A stretch of 64,000 bases of DNA, taken from assembly GCF_030532965.1 (NCBI RefSeq), contig NZ_JAUNKC010000015.1, forward strand, positions 1 through 64,000, written 5' to 3'. Below the pieces are notes generated by a model. The model ran no database searches. It was not told where the DNA came from and worked only from the letters and a program-made list of their open reading frames with translations. This document shows, piece by piece, positions 10,063 to 20,389 of the stretch. Both the position numbers and the translations under genes were made by a program. Origin of the DNA: Corynebacterium sp. (GTDB taxonomy: Bacteria; Actinomycetota; Actinomycetes; Mycobacteriales; Mycobacteriaceae). Position 1 is the first letter of the stretch; the number at the start of each line of letters is the position of its first letter.

Positions 10063-10878
10063 ATGACCACCTTAACCGCCCTGATGAGCGTCTATAAGAA
10101 AACCGACCCGGAGCAACTTCAAGCCGCATTACAATCGCTGGTCGATCAAACCCGGCCCGCCGATGCGATTGTCATCGTGGAAGACGGCCCGCTGTCCACC
10201 GCGCTCTACCAGGTGTTAGACGACCACGTCGCACAGCACACGTCCAGTCGTCGTATAGCGCTAGCCACCAACCAAGGGCTCGGGGCCGCGCTGCGCGCCG
10301 GGCTAAGCAGCATCGACACGGAATTCGTCGCCCGGTTAGATTCCGACGACATTGCCGCGCCGCACCGCTTTGCCACCCAGTTACAGCTTTTCGATTCCCG
10401 CCCAGAACTCGACGTAATCGGCAGCGCTGTGGCGGAATTTACCCACACCCCCGGCGATACCGATGCGGTGCGGTCGTTGCCGGAGAGCCACGCCGCGATA
10501 GCCCGCTACATGAAGATCAATAACCCCATTAATCACCCCAGCGTGATGATGCGGGTAGCCGCGGTAAAAGAAGCAGGCGGATACCGCGATATTCACTTCA
10601 TGGAGGACTACGATTTGTTCGCCCGCATGCTGGCGGGCGGCCGACGATTCCATAACATCGCCGAGCCGCTTACCTACTTTCGGGTGAGCGACGATCAGTT
10701 TGCGCGTCGCACCGCCCGCGGCATGTGGCGAGTGGAGAAAACCATGCAACGTAACCTGGTGCGCTATGGATTAGTTTCCAAACCCCGGGCGGTAGCAAAT
10801 TTCATTATTCGCAGTTTATATCGATTATTACCGTTCTCCTTGCTTAAACGGGCATATTCGGTACTGTTTAACAAGTAA
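10063..10878 (+). CDS. family 2 glycosyltransferase
   Basis: 271 residues, soluble GT-A fold. ALMSVYKKTDPEQLQ opens the nucleotide-binding region, IVIVEDGP at 37-43 and the metal-binding DSDD at 93-96 are visible, and HFMEDYDLFARML later in the protein matches the acceptor-site ED motif. A basic amphipathic C-terminus with LLPFSLLKRAYSVLF could attach it to the membrane. It follows rmlA by 10 bp, so a rhamnosyl or related envelope sugar transfer from a dTDP donor is plausible, but the actual substrate is not visible. Confidence 0.85.
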   Translation: MTTLTALMSVYKKTDPEQLQAALQSLVDQTRPADAIVIVEDGPLSTALYQVLDDHVAQHTSSRRIALATNQGLGAALRAGLSSIDTEFVARLDSDDIAAPHRFATQLQLFDSRPELDVIGSAVAEFTHTPGDTDAVRSLPESHAAIARYMKINNPINHPSVMMRVAAVKEAGGYRDIHFMEDYDLFARMLAGGRRFHNIAEPLTYFRVSDDQFARRTARGMWRVEKTMQRNLVRYGLVSKPRAVANFIIRSLYRLLPFSLLKRAYSVLFNK

Positions 10879-10910
10879 TAATTCCTTTCTTGTTTACCTT
10901 TACTTTCACT

Positions 10911-11690
10911 ATGAATAACCGCCCCTCCCCGTCACCGGAACCCGCAGCCACTGATGCGACTCCGGTTGTTGACGCCGCCGCTGCGCCCGCCATTGCAGCG
11001 GATGCGTTTAGCGATACTTGGCTTATCATCCCGTGCTTCAACGAGGGCCAGGTCATTGAAGGCGTTATCCGCAACGCCCGCGCCACGTTCCCCAATATCG
11101 TCGCCGTCAACGACGGTTCCAGCGACGATTCCGCCGCCCGTATTCACGCCGGTGGCGCGCATCTGGTGAATCATCCGGTGAATCTCGGCCAGGGTGCCGC
11201 CATTCAAACCGGGGTGGAATACGCCCGGGCACAACCTGGGGCGAAATACTTCGTCACCTTCGACGCCGACGGCCAGCACCAGGTCAAAGACGTGGTTCGG
11301 ATGCTTCATCGGCTGCGGAGTGAACCGTTGGACATCATCGTCGGAACGAGGTTCGGAAGGCCGCGCTCCGCCGACGACCAAGTGCCGCTGCTCAAACGGA
11401 TTGTGTTAAAAACCGTGGTCATGCTCTCGGTCACCACCCGCAAACTGGGGCTCACCGACGCCCATAACGGCCTGCGGGTTTTTAACAAAAAGGTGGCCGA
11501 TGAGATGAATATCCGAATGAACGGGATGTCGCATGCCTCGGAAATCGTATCCCACATTCTCGACCGGGGTTGGCGGGTAGCGGAAGAACCAGTGGATATC
11601 TTGTACACGGAGTATTCCATGAGCAAGGGCCAGTCACTGATCAACGGCGTTAATATCTTGGCCGATGGCCTGTTGGCGAGGAGAATATAA
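10911..11690 (+). CDS. family 2 glycosyltransferase, dolichol-phosphate-sugar synthase type
   Basis: 259 residues from the ATG at 10911 (a TTG at 10890 is possible). LIIPCFNEGQVIE, VNDGSSDDS (66-74) and FDADGQHQ (117-124) are the three core motifs of polyprenyl-phosphate sugar synthases. RFGRPRSADDQVPLLKR and GLRVFNKK also fit that group. A Pro/Ala-rich leader of about 35 residues precedes the domain. No C-terminal membrane helices are present; the small DUF2304 membrane protein that starts 5 bases after the stop may supply membrane contact. Such pairs occur in many actinobacterial envelope clusters. Confidence 0.88.
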   Translation: MNNRPSPSPEPAATDATPVVDAAAAPAIAADAFSDTWLIIPCFNEGQVIEGVIRNARATFPNIVAVNDGSSDDSAARIHAGGAHLVNHPVNLGQGAAIQTGVEYARAQPGAKYFVTFDADGQHQVKDVVRMLHRLRSEPLDIIVGTRFGRPRSADDQVPLLKRIVLKTVVMLSVTTRKLGLTDAHNGLRVFNKKVADEMNIRMNGMSHASEIVSHILDRGWRVAEEPVDILYTEYSMSKGQSLINGVNILADGLLARRI

Positions 11691-11695
11691 TCATC

Positions 11696-12046
11696 ATGAC
11701 GACAACCATCGTGCAATTATTACTGCTGATTACCACCCTGCTTTTGGTGCTGTACTTCCTGACAAATCGTCGAAAAGCACGCGCCAAGGCCGGTGTGAAG
11801 CTCGGCTTCGTCGTGTTGGTCATTCTGGCGATCTGGGCGGTGCTGCGCCCCGACGACGTCACCGTCATCGCCAATACTATCGGGGTGGATCGCGGAACCG
11901 ACCTGATGTTATATGTGCTCATCATGGCGTTCGGGTTCACAACTTTGTCCACGTGGATTCGGTTCCGGGAACAGGAATTGCGCTACGCGCGGCTCGCGCG
12001 CGCCATCGCATTGCAAAATGCCATTACGCCTGAAGATGAATTCTGA
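11696..12046 (+). CDS. DUF2304-type small membrane protein
   Basis: 116 residues. Membrane helices at about 3-21, 37-53 and 68-87 are followed by a charged helix (RFREQELRYARLARAIALQ). Length, layout and position immediately after a GT2 gene match the DUF2304 family, whose members partner polyprenyl-phosphate glycosyltransferases. The biochemical role is unknown. The 5-bp spacing suggests one transcript with the glycosyltransferase. Confidence 0.75.
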   Translation: MTTTIVQLLLLITTLLLVLYFLTNRRKARAKAGVKLGFVVLVILAIWAVLRPDDVTVIANTIGVDRGTDLMLYVLIMAFGFTTLSTWIRFREQELRYARLARAIALQNAITPEDEF

Positions 12047-12101
12047 AACGGATAGTCGCTACAATAAGGCAACTACTTTTTGTCAGGAGCCTTAACTTTT
12101 T

Positions 12102-12968
12102 ATGAAAAAGAACCAATTTTCATCCGTTTCACCTGCCATTTGGGCATTATTCGCAGTTCTCATCGCCGTAGCGGGCATGATCGGTTACGTGGTGGGGCAT
12201 AATTCCGTCGAACAGCCAGCCACCATGGCGCGCGACGAAACCACTGCGGCGCCACACCAGGCGGAAACCACCACTGCGAAACCTACCGGCAAACCAGCCC
12301 CGGCAGGCACCGCCGAAATTGATCCGCTAAGCGACCCTGCGAAGATCGACGCGAAGATTTTCGGCTCCAACGGTGAAGTGAAATCTGAGGCGGATATCCT
12401 TAACGTGCATCGTCGTAACGCGGCCGACCCGTTTGCCTACGGCGCCATTGACGCGCCGGTGGTTATCTCCGAGTTCTCGGATTTTGAGTGCCCATTCTGC
12501 GCCCGGCACGCCAATACCGCCTATAAGAACATCGTGGAAGATTACGTAAAGAAGGGCTTGGTACGCATCGAGTGGAACGACTTCCCCATCAACGGCGACC
12601 ATGCCATCGCCGCGGCTAAAGCTGGTCGCGCTGCTGCCGCCCAGGGTAAGTTCTACGAATTCAAGACCGCCCTGTTCACCGCATCTGCGTCCGTCTCCGG
12701 CCACCCGGATAACACCATTGAGGATTTCGTGGAGTTTGCGAAGCAGGCAGGTGTCCCGGACCTGGAGCGGTTCCGCGCCGAAGCCACCGACGATACCTAT
12801 TCCGATACCGTCACCAGCGCCCGCGATTACGCGGCTGCCATCGGCTTAACGGGTACGCCGGGTTCCTTGGTGGGAACTCAGTTTGTTAATGGCGCTCAGC
12901 CCTATGAAGTATTCAAGCAGATCATCGACGAAGAACTGATCAAAGCCAACGACAAGGCGAAGCCTTAG
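12102..12968 (+). CDS. membrane-anchored DsbA-like thiol oxidoreductase
   Basis: 288 residues: an N-terminal membrane anchor at about 12-32, a Thr/Pro/Ala-rich linker to about 75, then a thioredoxin-like DsbA domain. The redox motif CPFC is at 130-133 within SDFECPFCARH, and LTGTPGSLVG near 250 holds the cis-proline loop. It should act outside the membrane on exported proteins. The CcdA/DsbD-like gene 103 bp downstream would exchange electrons with it. Surface proteins in this window carry paired cysteines in nearly every repeat domain and are possible substrates (inference). Whether it oxidises or reduces its targets cannot be read from the motif alone. Confidence 0.88.
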   Translation: MKKNQFSSVSPAIWALFAVLIAVAGMIGYVVGHNSVEQPATMARDETTAAPHQAETTTAKPTGKPAPAGTAEIDPLSDPAKIDAKIFGSNGEVKSEADILNVHRRNAADPFAYGAIDAPVVISEFSDFECPFCARHANTAYKNIVEDYVKKGLVRIEWNDFPINGDHAIAAAKAGRAAAAQGKFYEFKTALFTASASVSGHPDNTIEDFVEFAKQAGVPDLERFRAEATDDTYSDTVTSARDYAAAIGLTGTPGSLVGTQFVNGAQPYEVFKQIIDEELIKANDKAKP

Positions 12969-13071
12969 GGAATATCTGACTCGCTGACGGTGGTTGTATC
13001 TGTTGACCGCCTGTTAGTGAGTCAGTTTTTATTTTCTGGCCGTACCCACCACCTAGCTTTTCGAGGTTACC

Positions 13072-13956
13072 GTGATCGACATTGGACTTTTAGGTGCCTT
13101 CATCGGCGGCATTCTGGCACTTCTAAGCCCCTGTTCGGCATTATTGCTGCCCGCATTTTTCGCCTACGCGTTTTCCACCCCCACCCAACTTATCGCCCGC
13201 ACCACGGTGTTCTTCCTCGGCCTAGCCGCCGTGCTAGTACCCATCGGCGTGGGCGCAGGCGCGGTAGGAAGCTTCTTTACCACCCACCGCGATACCCTCA
13301 TCACCGCTGGCGGCGCTGTGGTGATGATTCTCGGCGTCTTCGTTTTCTTCGGCGGCGGTTTCCGCATCGGCCCATCGATGGCACCGGCTGGAACCTCGCG
13401 GGGTTCTACCTTCCTGCTCGGTGCGCTATATGGTTTCTCGGGGTTTTGCACTGGCCCGCTTCTTGGTGCCGTGCTCACCACGGCAGTCGTCGGTGGCGGT
13501 TCGATTACCGCTGCCGGTGGCAACAGCAGCGACAACGTGATAGCCGCCTCCGCCTACGGCGCCCTGATTTTGGCGGCCTATGGCCTGGGCATGACGGTGC
13601 CGCTGTTCGGCTTGGCCTTAGTGTGGGACAAGTGGAATATTTCGCAGTGGCGGCCGCTTATCGGATCAACCCGACAAGTCGGCCCTTTGAAACTGCACAC
13701 CACCTCGATGTTGTCCGGCGGGCTTTTGGTTGTGGTGGGCGCGCTGTTTTTGTTCTTCCGGGGCGGAACCACTTTGCCGTCGGTTATCAGCATCGATAGC
13801 CACGCCCGAATCCAGGAGTGGGTGTTATCGACGTTCGGGAACGTCAGCGACGTCATGGTTGCGATCATTATTGGGCTTGCCATCGCTGGGGGTTTGGTAG
13901 TGTATATCCTTCGTAACTCTTCCGCTGGCGCTAGCGATAGTTTCGACAGCAAATAG
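13072..13956 (+). CDS. CcdA/DsbD-family transmembrane thiol-electron carrier
   Basis: 294 residues from a GTG preceded by CGAGG, with about seven hydrophobic segments. The SPC motif (Cys21) in the first helix, ALLSPCSALLLPAFF, and a second Cys at 126 in GFSGFCTGPLLGA are the two membrane-embedded cysteines expected of CcdA proteins, which pass reducing power from cytoplasmic thioredoxin to extracytoplasmic thiol proteins. It follows the DsbA-like gene on the same strand, which supports a working pair. It is somewhat longer than minimal CcdA because of a C-terminal extension with another helix. Confidence 0.85.
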   Translation: MIDIGLLGAFIGGILALLSPCSALLLPAFFAYAFSTPTQLIARTTVFFLGLAAVLVPIGVGAGAVGSFFTTHRDTLITAGGAVVMILGVFVFFGGGFRIGPSMAPAGTSRGSTFLLGALYGFSGFCTGPLLGAVLTTAVVGGGSITAAGGNSSDNVIAASAYGALILAAYGLGMTVPLFGLALVWDKWNISQWRPLIGSTRQVGPLKLHTTSMLSGGLLVVVGALFLFFRGGTTLPSVISIDSHARIQEWVLSTFGNVSDVMVAIIIGLAIAGGLVVYILRNSSAGASDSFDSK

Positions 13957-14056
13957 ATCACATGTGGTGTTAGCCTTGGGTTCCCCTTTCAAAGGTGGTC
14001 TTTTGTAGTATCGCTATCAACTGTTGTGACCACGTACATTGAAAGACTGTGCCCTC

Positions 14057-15697
14057 ATGAACCTTCGCTTTACCCGCTTTACTCACACCCTTGCCCAGTT
14101 AAAGGACTTTATCCCTGGGGTGGTGCGCGCTGGGATCGTCTCCCACGAAGGCGGGCTTAAAGCGGTCGCCGCGACGGCACCGATTCTCGCCCGGTACCGC
14201 TTCGCCACCGCACGGGAGGTGGAGCAGGGGTATTACGCCTGCCCGAATCGCACCGCGCTTATCGACGACAACGGGTCGCTCACCTACCGCGAGTTGCGGA
14301 ATAATTCCCGGATTATCGCCAGCTATTTACGGCAATTGCAACCGCAGGATCTGCATTTGGGGATCATGGCGCGGAACGGCCGGGGCATTATTTACCCGAT
14401 GGCGGCGAAAGGGTTTGCCGGTGGCACGGTCTATTTGCTCAATATTGGTTCCTCCCGGGAGCAGCTCACCGCGTGTTTACAACGCGACGGCGTGAACGTG
14501 CTGGTCATCGACGAGGAATTCTTGCCCCGCCTTGATACGGAGGCCATCGATATTCCCATCATCATCGCGCATCGGGAATCCGAAGCCAGCGCTGATTACC
14601 TGAGCTTAGAAGACATTCTGCGCACCCATATTCCCGGTCCGTTGCCGGCATTCCCGAAGCACGGCCCGATTGTCACCATGAGTTCCGGCACCACCGGGGT
14701 TCCCAAAGGCGTCATGCGCCCTGAGCCGCTCATGCCGACGGTTCTTGCGGGTATCCTGAACAAGGTGCCGTGGCGAGCCGGGATGAAAGTCCAGGTCACC
14801 GCTTCCATGTTCCATGCATGGGGTTGGGCGTGTTTCAATATTGCCTTCGGCATGCGGGGCACGATCGTCACCCGCAGGCTTTTCGACGCCGAAGCGGTCC
14901 TGCGCGACGTTGCCGAGCACAAACTTGACGGCATGTTGTCCTCGCCGATCTTCCTCAAACAGATAGTCAACGTCAAAGACAACGAAAAATACGACTGTTC
15001 CAGCCTGAAATTCATCTTCTCCTCCGGCAATGCGCTGTCGCCGTGGCTGGTCGAGGCGATCCACGAACGCTTCGGCAAAATCTTATGTAACCTCTACGGT
15101 TCCACCGAGATCTCCGCCGTGGCGGTGGCCAGCATCGAGGACATTAATGCCCACAGCGCCACCGCCGGCCCGGTCTGTACCGGTACCGATTTGGTCATTC
15201 TGGACGATAACGATCTCCCCTGCCCAACCGGCACCCCGGGTCGAATTTTCTGCTACAACACGGTGACTCTCTCCGGCTACACCGACCCTAAAATCCCGGT
15301 GCGCCGCTACGGGCACATGGTGCAAATCGGGGATCGTGGCTACCTGGATGCCGATGGGTACCTATACGTCCTGGGGCGGGCGGACGACATGATTATCGTC
15401 GGCGGCGAAAACGTCTATCCGCGCAGCGTGGAAGAGGTCTTGGAGGAAATGCCCGGCATCGCCGACATGTACGCTGGCGGCGTGGATGACCCGGAGACCT
15501 TCAAGCGCATCGCCGTGTGGATCGTCCGAAGCGCAGACGCTGCTGGGGAAGCAGTTACGGAAGAAGCCGTACAACAGTGGGTGGCGCATCACTTGGCGGA
15601 GCATTCCATCCCCCGTGACGTGCACTTTGTCGATTCGTTGCCGCGTAACCCAACCGGAAAAGTGGTGCCCGCCCGCCTGGTGCCGCCGCAAGTTTAA
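14057..15697 (+). CDS. AMP-forming acyl-CoA / fatty-acid-AMP ligase
   Basis: About 546 residues from the ATG at 14057. All ANL-superfamily motifs are present: the phosphate loop MSSGTTGVPKGV near 208, YGSTEI, GDRGYLDADGYLYVLGRADDMIIVGGENVYP (hinge and substrate loop), and PTGKVV with the catalytic Lys near the C-terminus. It activates a carboxylic acid as an acyl-adenylate, probably for CoA. The substrate is not evident; corynebacteria use such enzymes for fatty and mycolic acid metabolism. It stands alone between the thiol pair and a secreted protein. Confidence 0.88.
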   Translation: MNLRFTRFTHTLAQLKDFIPGVVRAGIVSHEGGLKAVAATAPILARYRFATAREVEQGYYACPNRTALIDDNGSLTYRELRNNSRIIASYLRQLQPQDLHLGIMARNGRGIIYPMAAKGFAGGTVYLLNIGSSREQLTACLQRDGVNVLVIDEEFLPRLDTEAIDIPIIIAHRESEASADYLSLEDILRTHIPGPLPAFPKHGPIVTMSSGTTGVPKGVMRPEPLMPTVLAGILNKVPWRAGMKVQVTASMFHAWGWACFNIAFGMRGTIVTRRLFDAEAVLRDVAEHKLDGMLSSPIFLKQIVNVKDNEKYDCSSLKFIFSSGNALSPWLVEAIHERFGKILCNLYGSTEISAVAVASIEDINAHSATAGPVCTGTDLVILDDNDLPCPTGTPGRIFCYNTVTLSGYTDPKIPVRRYGHMVQIGDRGYLDADGYLYVLGRADDMIIVGGENVYPRSVEEVLEEMPGIADMYAGGVDDPETFKRIAVWIVRSADAAGEAVTEEAVQQWVAHHLAEHSIPRDVHFVDSLPRNPTGKVVPARLVPPQV

Positions 15698-15833
15698 GGT
15701 TGCCGGCGGGTGGGTGATGCTTGTCGACGTCGAAAAGCACTACCCCTACCACACCACCATATTAAACACTTAACCCTTTCTTACTATAGTCTTAATATTC
15801 AAGAACTCTGCCACCTCTTGAAAGGGTCTTCTA

Positions 15834-16631
15834 GTGCCAAGAATCCGATTCATTGCCGCCGCGCTTAGCACGGCGCTGCTGATTACCACCACCCAACCCG
15901 CGCACGCCTACGGGCGGCTTTTCAACCCCACCGTGGAAGTCGATAACACGACCAATATCTGCGTCTTCCACCTCCCGGACAGCAAAATAGACGCGCTCGG
16001 GGAACGGCTGGTTTCCGACGCCCAAAAAGTAATCGCCGCCACCATCGCCACCGACACGCTTAGCGACGCCGAGCTAAAAGCAAACGCCGAACTGGCCACC
16101 TCCGGCACCCCGGCTGTCCTCGACTGGGCACGCACCAATCTTCCACACCGGGAACCGGACGAAATCGCGCACGGCCTGCGGGCACTCTATAACTACAGCA
16201 ATAGTGACCTCACGGACATCGATTACTATTACGATTTCTTAGGAATCAAACACCCCGGCAACCAAAAGCTCAAGTTCACCAAGGCGGAAGCGAAGCAGGC
16301 GCAGAGCGAATTTCAAACAGCACTCGCCTTCGTTAACGCCGAGCTAGCCGCCGTCCCGCCGACCAACCCAGCCCACCCGCTCATCGCGCACGAAAATACC
16401 GTGCAAAACGAGCTGTTCCGGTCGCTCCTGACCGCCATCGACAACTGCATTAAGGGTCGAAGCACCGTTCCGAAAGCAAACACCCCCAGCAGCGATACCA
16501 GTGCAGGTACCAGCGCCGCTCCCCGTGCCGGGATCATCGCAGGCATCATCACGGCCGTAACCGCGGTTATTGCAGCGATCGTCACATTCCTGCCGCAGAT
16601 ACAGCAACTATTTAGCCCACGCGGCAGGTAA
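15834..16631 (+). CDS. secreted protein with C-terminal membrane anchor, unknown function
   Basis: 265 residues from a GTG with GAAAGGG upstream. A signal peptide (1-26, ending AHA) is followed by a helical, Ala/Asp-rich domain containing single cysteines near residues 43 and 204, a Thr/Ser/Pro linker, and a C-terminal hydrophobic helix (about 229-252) with a short basic end. No sorting motif precedes the helix. The overall form, exported domain plus tail anchor, is common for uncharacterised corynebacterial envelope proteins. I do not recognise the family. Confidence 0.7.
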   Translation: MPRIRFIAAALSTALLITTTQPAHAYGRLFNPTVEVDNTTNICVFHLPDSKIDALGERLVSDAQKVIAATIATDTLSDAELKANAELATSGTPAVLDWARTNLPHREPDEIAHGLRALYNYSNSDLTDIDYYYDFLGIKHPGNQKLKFTKAEAKQAQSEFQTALAFVNAELAAVPPTNPAHPLIAHENTVQNELFRSLLTAIDNCIKGRSTVPKANTPSSDTSAGTSAAPRAGIIAGIITAVTAVIAAIVTFLPQIQQLFSPRGR

Positions 16632-16635
16632 CCAC

Positions 16636-16668
16636 AACGGGGCCGGTGAGTTTCACCCCGGCCCCGTT
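16636..16668. terminator. bidirectional hairpin terminator
   Basis: Arms aacggggccgg (16636-16646) and ccggccccgtt (16658-16668) flank an 11-base loop, followed by a T-rich stretch. It lies between two convergent genes and can serve both. Confidence 0.85.
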
Positions 16669-16677
16669 TCTTTTTGC

Positions 16678-17691
<1,014 letters not shown>

Positions 17692-17924
17692 CTACACTAA
17701 CCGCAATTCTTCTGCCACACCGGGCCAATCCGACCACAATTCAAGCAACCCACTTACGTGCCAACGCACAACGAACCCTGTGTCCAGTGCTACGCTGGCG
17801 GCGTCGAAAAGCGGTAAGCAGGAATTTTAAAAAATACTGGAACAAAAAATTCCACTAACAGCCCCCGCCACACCAGCACCATAACTTACAATCACTTCAG
17901 CAATCACCCCAACTAGGAGCAATA

Positions 17925-18494
17925 ATGAAGCTTAAAGTCGCACTCGCAATAACACTCAGTCTCAGCCTCGGCCTGGCCGCATGCAGCTCTGAGGAAACCA
18001 AAGATGCAACGGCGACCAGCAACACAACCAAACCTGCAACCACCAGCGCCGCAACTACCACCTCGGCTTCCGAAACCACCTCCGCCGAAGAAACCCCCGC
18101 TGTGAAAGTCGCCTGCGAAGAATCCGCTCCCGGCGCGTCCCCAGTGAAACTAACCGGCGCAACCATCACCGCCAGCGGAACCGACCAACCGGAAGGAACC
18201 AAAACAATCACCTGGGAATATTCCGGCGACGTCAGCACCAGCAGCGCCGCATTCGGCGTGATAACCAAACGGGCCGCCCGGATGTTGAAATTCGACGCTG
18301 GCCAACTGGTTTCTAATACCTACACGGAATTCGGCGGCAACCCCGTGGAACTGGACGCCGACGTGTCGCTTACTGAGAAGAAACAACAAGCCATAATTCC
18401 GGCCGAAGTCGCGGCAGCTTTCGACGAAGGCTGGGTCGCGGACCTATCCATCGACGGCACGCGGGTGGGTACCTGCTACAGCGATAATTACTAG
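17925..18494 (+). CDS. lipoprotein of unknown function
   Basis: 189 residues, with AGGAGC a few bases before the ATG. The signal sequence ends in the lipobox LAAC (Cys20), followed by a Thr/Ser/Ala/Glu-rich linker to about 60 and a small globular domain with a Cys near 64 and another near 186 that could pair. The protein should sit on the outer face of the plasma membrane. No family motif is recognised. It stands alone on the plus strand. Confidence 0.75.
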   Translation: MKLKVALAITLSLSLGLAACSSEETKDATATSNTTKPATTSAATTTSASETTSAEETPAVKVACEESAPGASPVKLTGATITASGTDQPEGTKTITWEYSGDVSTSSAAFGVITKRAARMLKFDAGQLVSNTYTEFGGNPVELDADVSLTEKKQQAIIPAEVAAAFDEGWVADLSIDGTRVGTCYSDNY

Positions 18495-18755
18495 CAGGCG
18501 GCTGAGACGACGTGGCTACTCCGGCCGAATGAATGCCTTGCGATTACACCAGGAGTGTATGGGCTCGATTGCATGGCATCAAGCACATCCCGATCCCCCA
18601 CCAGCTCGGCAGCGCTTTCGCCGACCGGCACCGCCACGCTAGCGCTACCTGCGGACCACCTGCCGCACTCCCGTAGCATTGCTGCCAAGGAATCACTCCC
18701 CACCGCGTTTTTCGTTCGTCGCCTCCGCGCCCCACTCCCCGATCAAAGGAAACCC

Positions 18756-19178
18756 ATGGGACTTACAATCCGCACCGACCATATCCCCACCCAAGCTGAG
18801 GCGGTTGCGCTGTACGACTCGGTGGGCTGGGCGGCCTACACCAAAGATCCCGCGCAGCTCATGCGGGCGCTGGCCGGTTCCCGCTTCGTCGTATGCGCCT
18901 ACCAAGACGACGAACTTGTCGGCCTAGCCCGCATCGTCGGCGACGGCGAAGTGATCGCATACCTCCAAGACATCCTGGTCAAGCCCATCGCGCAACGCCA
19001 CGGTATAGGAAAACAGCTTTTCCAGCACGCCTTCGCGCCATTTATGCACTGCCGCCAACACGTTTTGCTTACCGACGACCACCCCTACCAGCGCGCATTC
19101 TACGAGGCCATGGGGTTCACCGAATCCCGGGATTTTACCGGTTTCGAGACCCGGGCGTTCATTCGGTTCAACGGGTAG
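18756..19178 (+). CDS. GNAT-family N-acetyltransferase
   Basis: 140 residues from the ATG at 18756, preceded by AAAGGA; the longer frame to the left has low-complexity, unlikely sequence. The GNAT core is clear: LVGLARIVGDGEVIAYLQDILVKP leads into QRHGIGKQLFQHAF, the acetyl-CoA pyrophosphate loop (Q/RxxGxG/A), and FYEAMGFTESRDF is the usual closing motif. The acceptor is unknown. It stands as a single gene. Confidence 0.85.
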   Translation: MGLTIRTDHIPTQAEAVALYDSVGWAAYTKDPAQLMRALAGSRFVVCAYQDDELVGLARIVGDGEVIAYLQDILVKPIAQRHGIGKQLFQHAFAPFMHCRQHVLLTDDHPYQRAFYEAMGFTESRDFTGFETRAFIRFNG

Positions 19179-19518
19179 CCGGTGAAAAGGCCGCGACTAA
19201 CGACACGGTAACCTAGAACTTTTCGCTTTTCGACGACCCCCGGCGCGACATGGTGGGGCCATAATCCTCCCAGGAACGAAAGGCGAATGAACAGGCTATA
19301 GCGTTTTAGCTGAGTTGGAGAGACACATGCAAGCGGAGAATGTTTGCAATGGGCATGGTGGTGGCACTGCCATCAGCCTTGGGGTTACACAGAAGTTCAT
19401 CCATGAGTGGCGAGGCTCAGACTGCTTTAAGATTACTACGTGAAAAGCGTCCCAATTTCTCGGCTTTAAGGAAAAATAAAGTTAGTTCTTTTCTTGCAAG
19501 GTTTTTGAGGAGTTCATA
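19179..19518. other. 340-bp spacer, one doubtful 38-codon frame
   Basis: No recognised gene. An ATG at 19327 with GGAG upstream opens a 38-codon frame to 19443, but the peptide has no visible feature. The rest probably carries the promoter of the lipoprotein gene at 19519. Confidence 0.3.
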
Positions 19519-19951
19519 TTGCCCAGATCTTTCTTATTGGTTCTTTGTGGTGCAGGTGTAATACTCGCCGGTTGCGGCAGTGGACAGCAAGCCCCCATTA
19601 CGGTCACACAGACAGTTACAGCGGTGCCGTCTTCGACAACGTCATCGGAGCCAGCGTCCACCAGTGAGGAACCCACCACCACACAGGAGACACCGGTACA
19701 GGAACCACAGCAAACAGTGGTTCAACAAACAACCATCTATCAAGCTCCGCCGCCAGCACCTGCTCCAGCGCCCACTAATAACGGGGTTGTAGGTTTCACT
19801 GGTGCCCCCCACCGGCGCGCCACAGCAGCTGGATAAGACAATTGCGTATTGCATGAACGATCCTTCATACCAACCGGGAACAACGATGTTCACTGATGGG
19901 ACCACGGTGGACTACATACTGCGCCGGAATGTAGCCGTTCGATTTTTTTAA
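19519..19951 (+). pseudogene. small lipoprotein gene with a +1 frameshift in a C6 run
   Basis: A TTG start with GAGGAG seven bases upstream begins a lipoprotein signal ending in LAGC, then a long Thr/Ser/Pro/Gln linker. As read, it stops at 19836 after an odd Arg-rich end. If one base of the C6 run at 19805-19810 is removed, the frame continues through PTGAPQQLDKTIAYCMNDPS and FTDGTTVDYILRRN to the stop at 19951, giving about 144 codons with a normal-looking C-terminal domain. The run may be a sequencing error, a mutation or a slippage switch. Function is unknown; it should be exposed on the membrane surface. Confidence 0.6.
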
Positions 19952-20260
19952 AGGAACAAGATAGAACGAGGAAGAGCTTCGACTTTTACGAAGACCTCCC
20001 GTTAGTTGCTTGGGAAGTACTACCAACCGAGTTTTCCTGCAGGCGTCATCATCACAGGCGAGGTTAACATCTATCTAATGTGGATAAGCGGCGCATGCAA
20101 AGCGGCAGACATGTACTGAGAACATTCAACGCAATCCCATGTTTGGCAGGAAAGACACCATTTGGATAGATGCCCGCAGGACCAGTAAATAAGTAAGTCC
20201 CCACCACTTTTACTAGCGAGGATTCCCTTCCACGCTACACAACCAGAAACGAGGAAACAC
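19952..20260. other. 309-bp spacer without a supported gene
   Basis: No coding frame with a start site. The last bases provide GAGGAAAC, the ribosome site for the small gene at 20261. Confidence 0.35.
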
Positions 20261-20389
20261 ATGCTATTCACACTGATGGGACTTGGCGTAGCTGCCATAA
20301 CAATCTTGAACGGCGGCGGCCTCCTTTGGCTGCCTGCATTCGCGGGCATTGGCTACGCCATCGACCGGGCTCGAAAGACGACCCAATAA
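20261..20389 (+). CDS. 42-residue single-helix membrane protein
   Basis: A short gene with a good ribosome site (GAGGAAAC, five bases before the ATG). It encodes a hydrophobic peptide, MLFTLMGLGVAAITILNGGG followed by LLWLPAFAGIGYAIDRARKT, with a Gly-rich break in the middle and a basic C-terminus, so probably one or two membrane passes. No family is recognised. Coding-like bias continues past the stop in another frame, so it may be a truncated version of a longer protein. Confidence 0.5.
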   Translation: MLFTLMGLGVAAITILNGGGLLWLPAFAGIGYAIDRARKTTQ

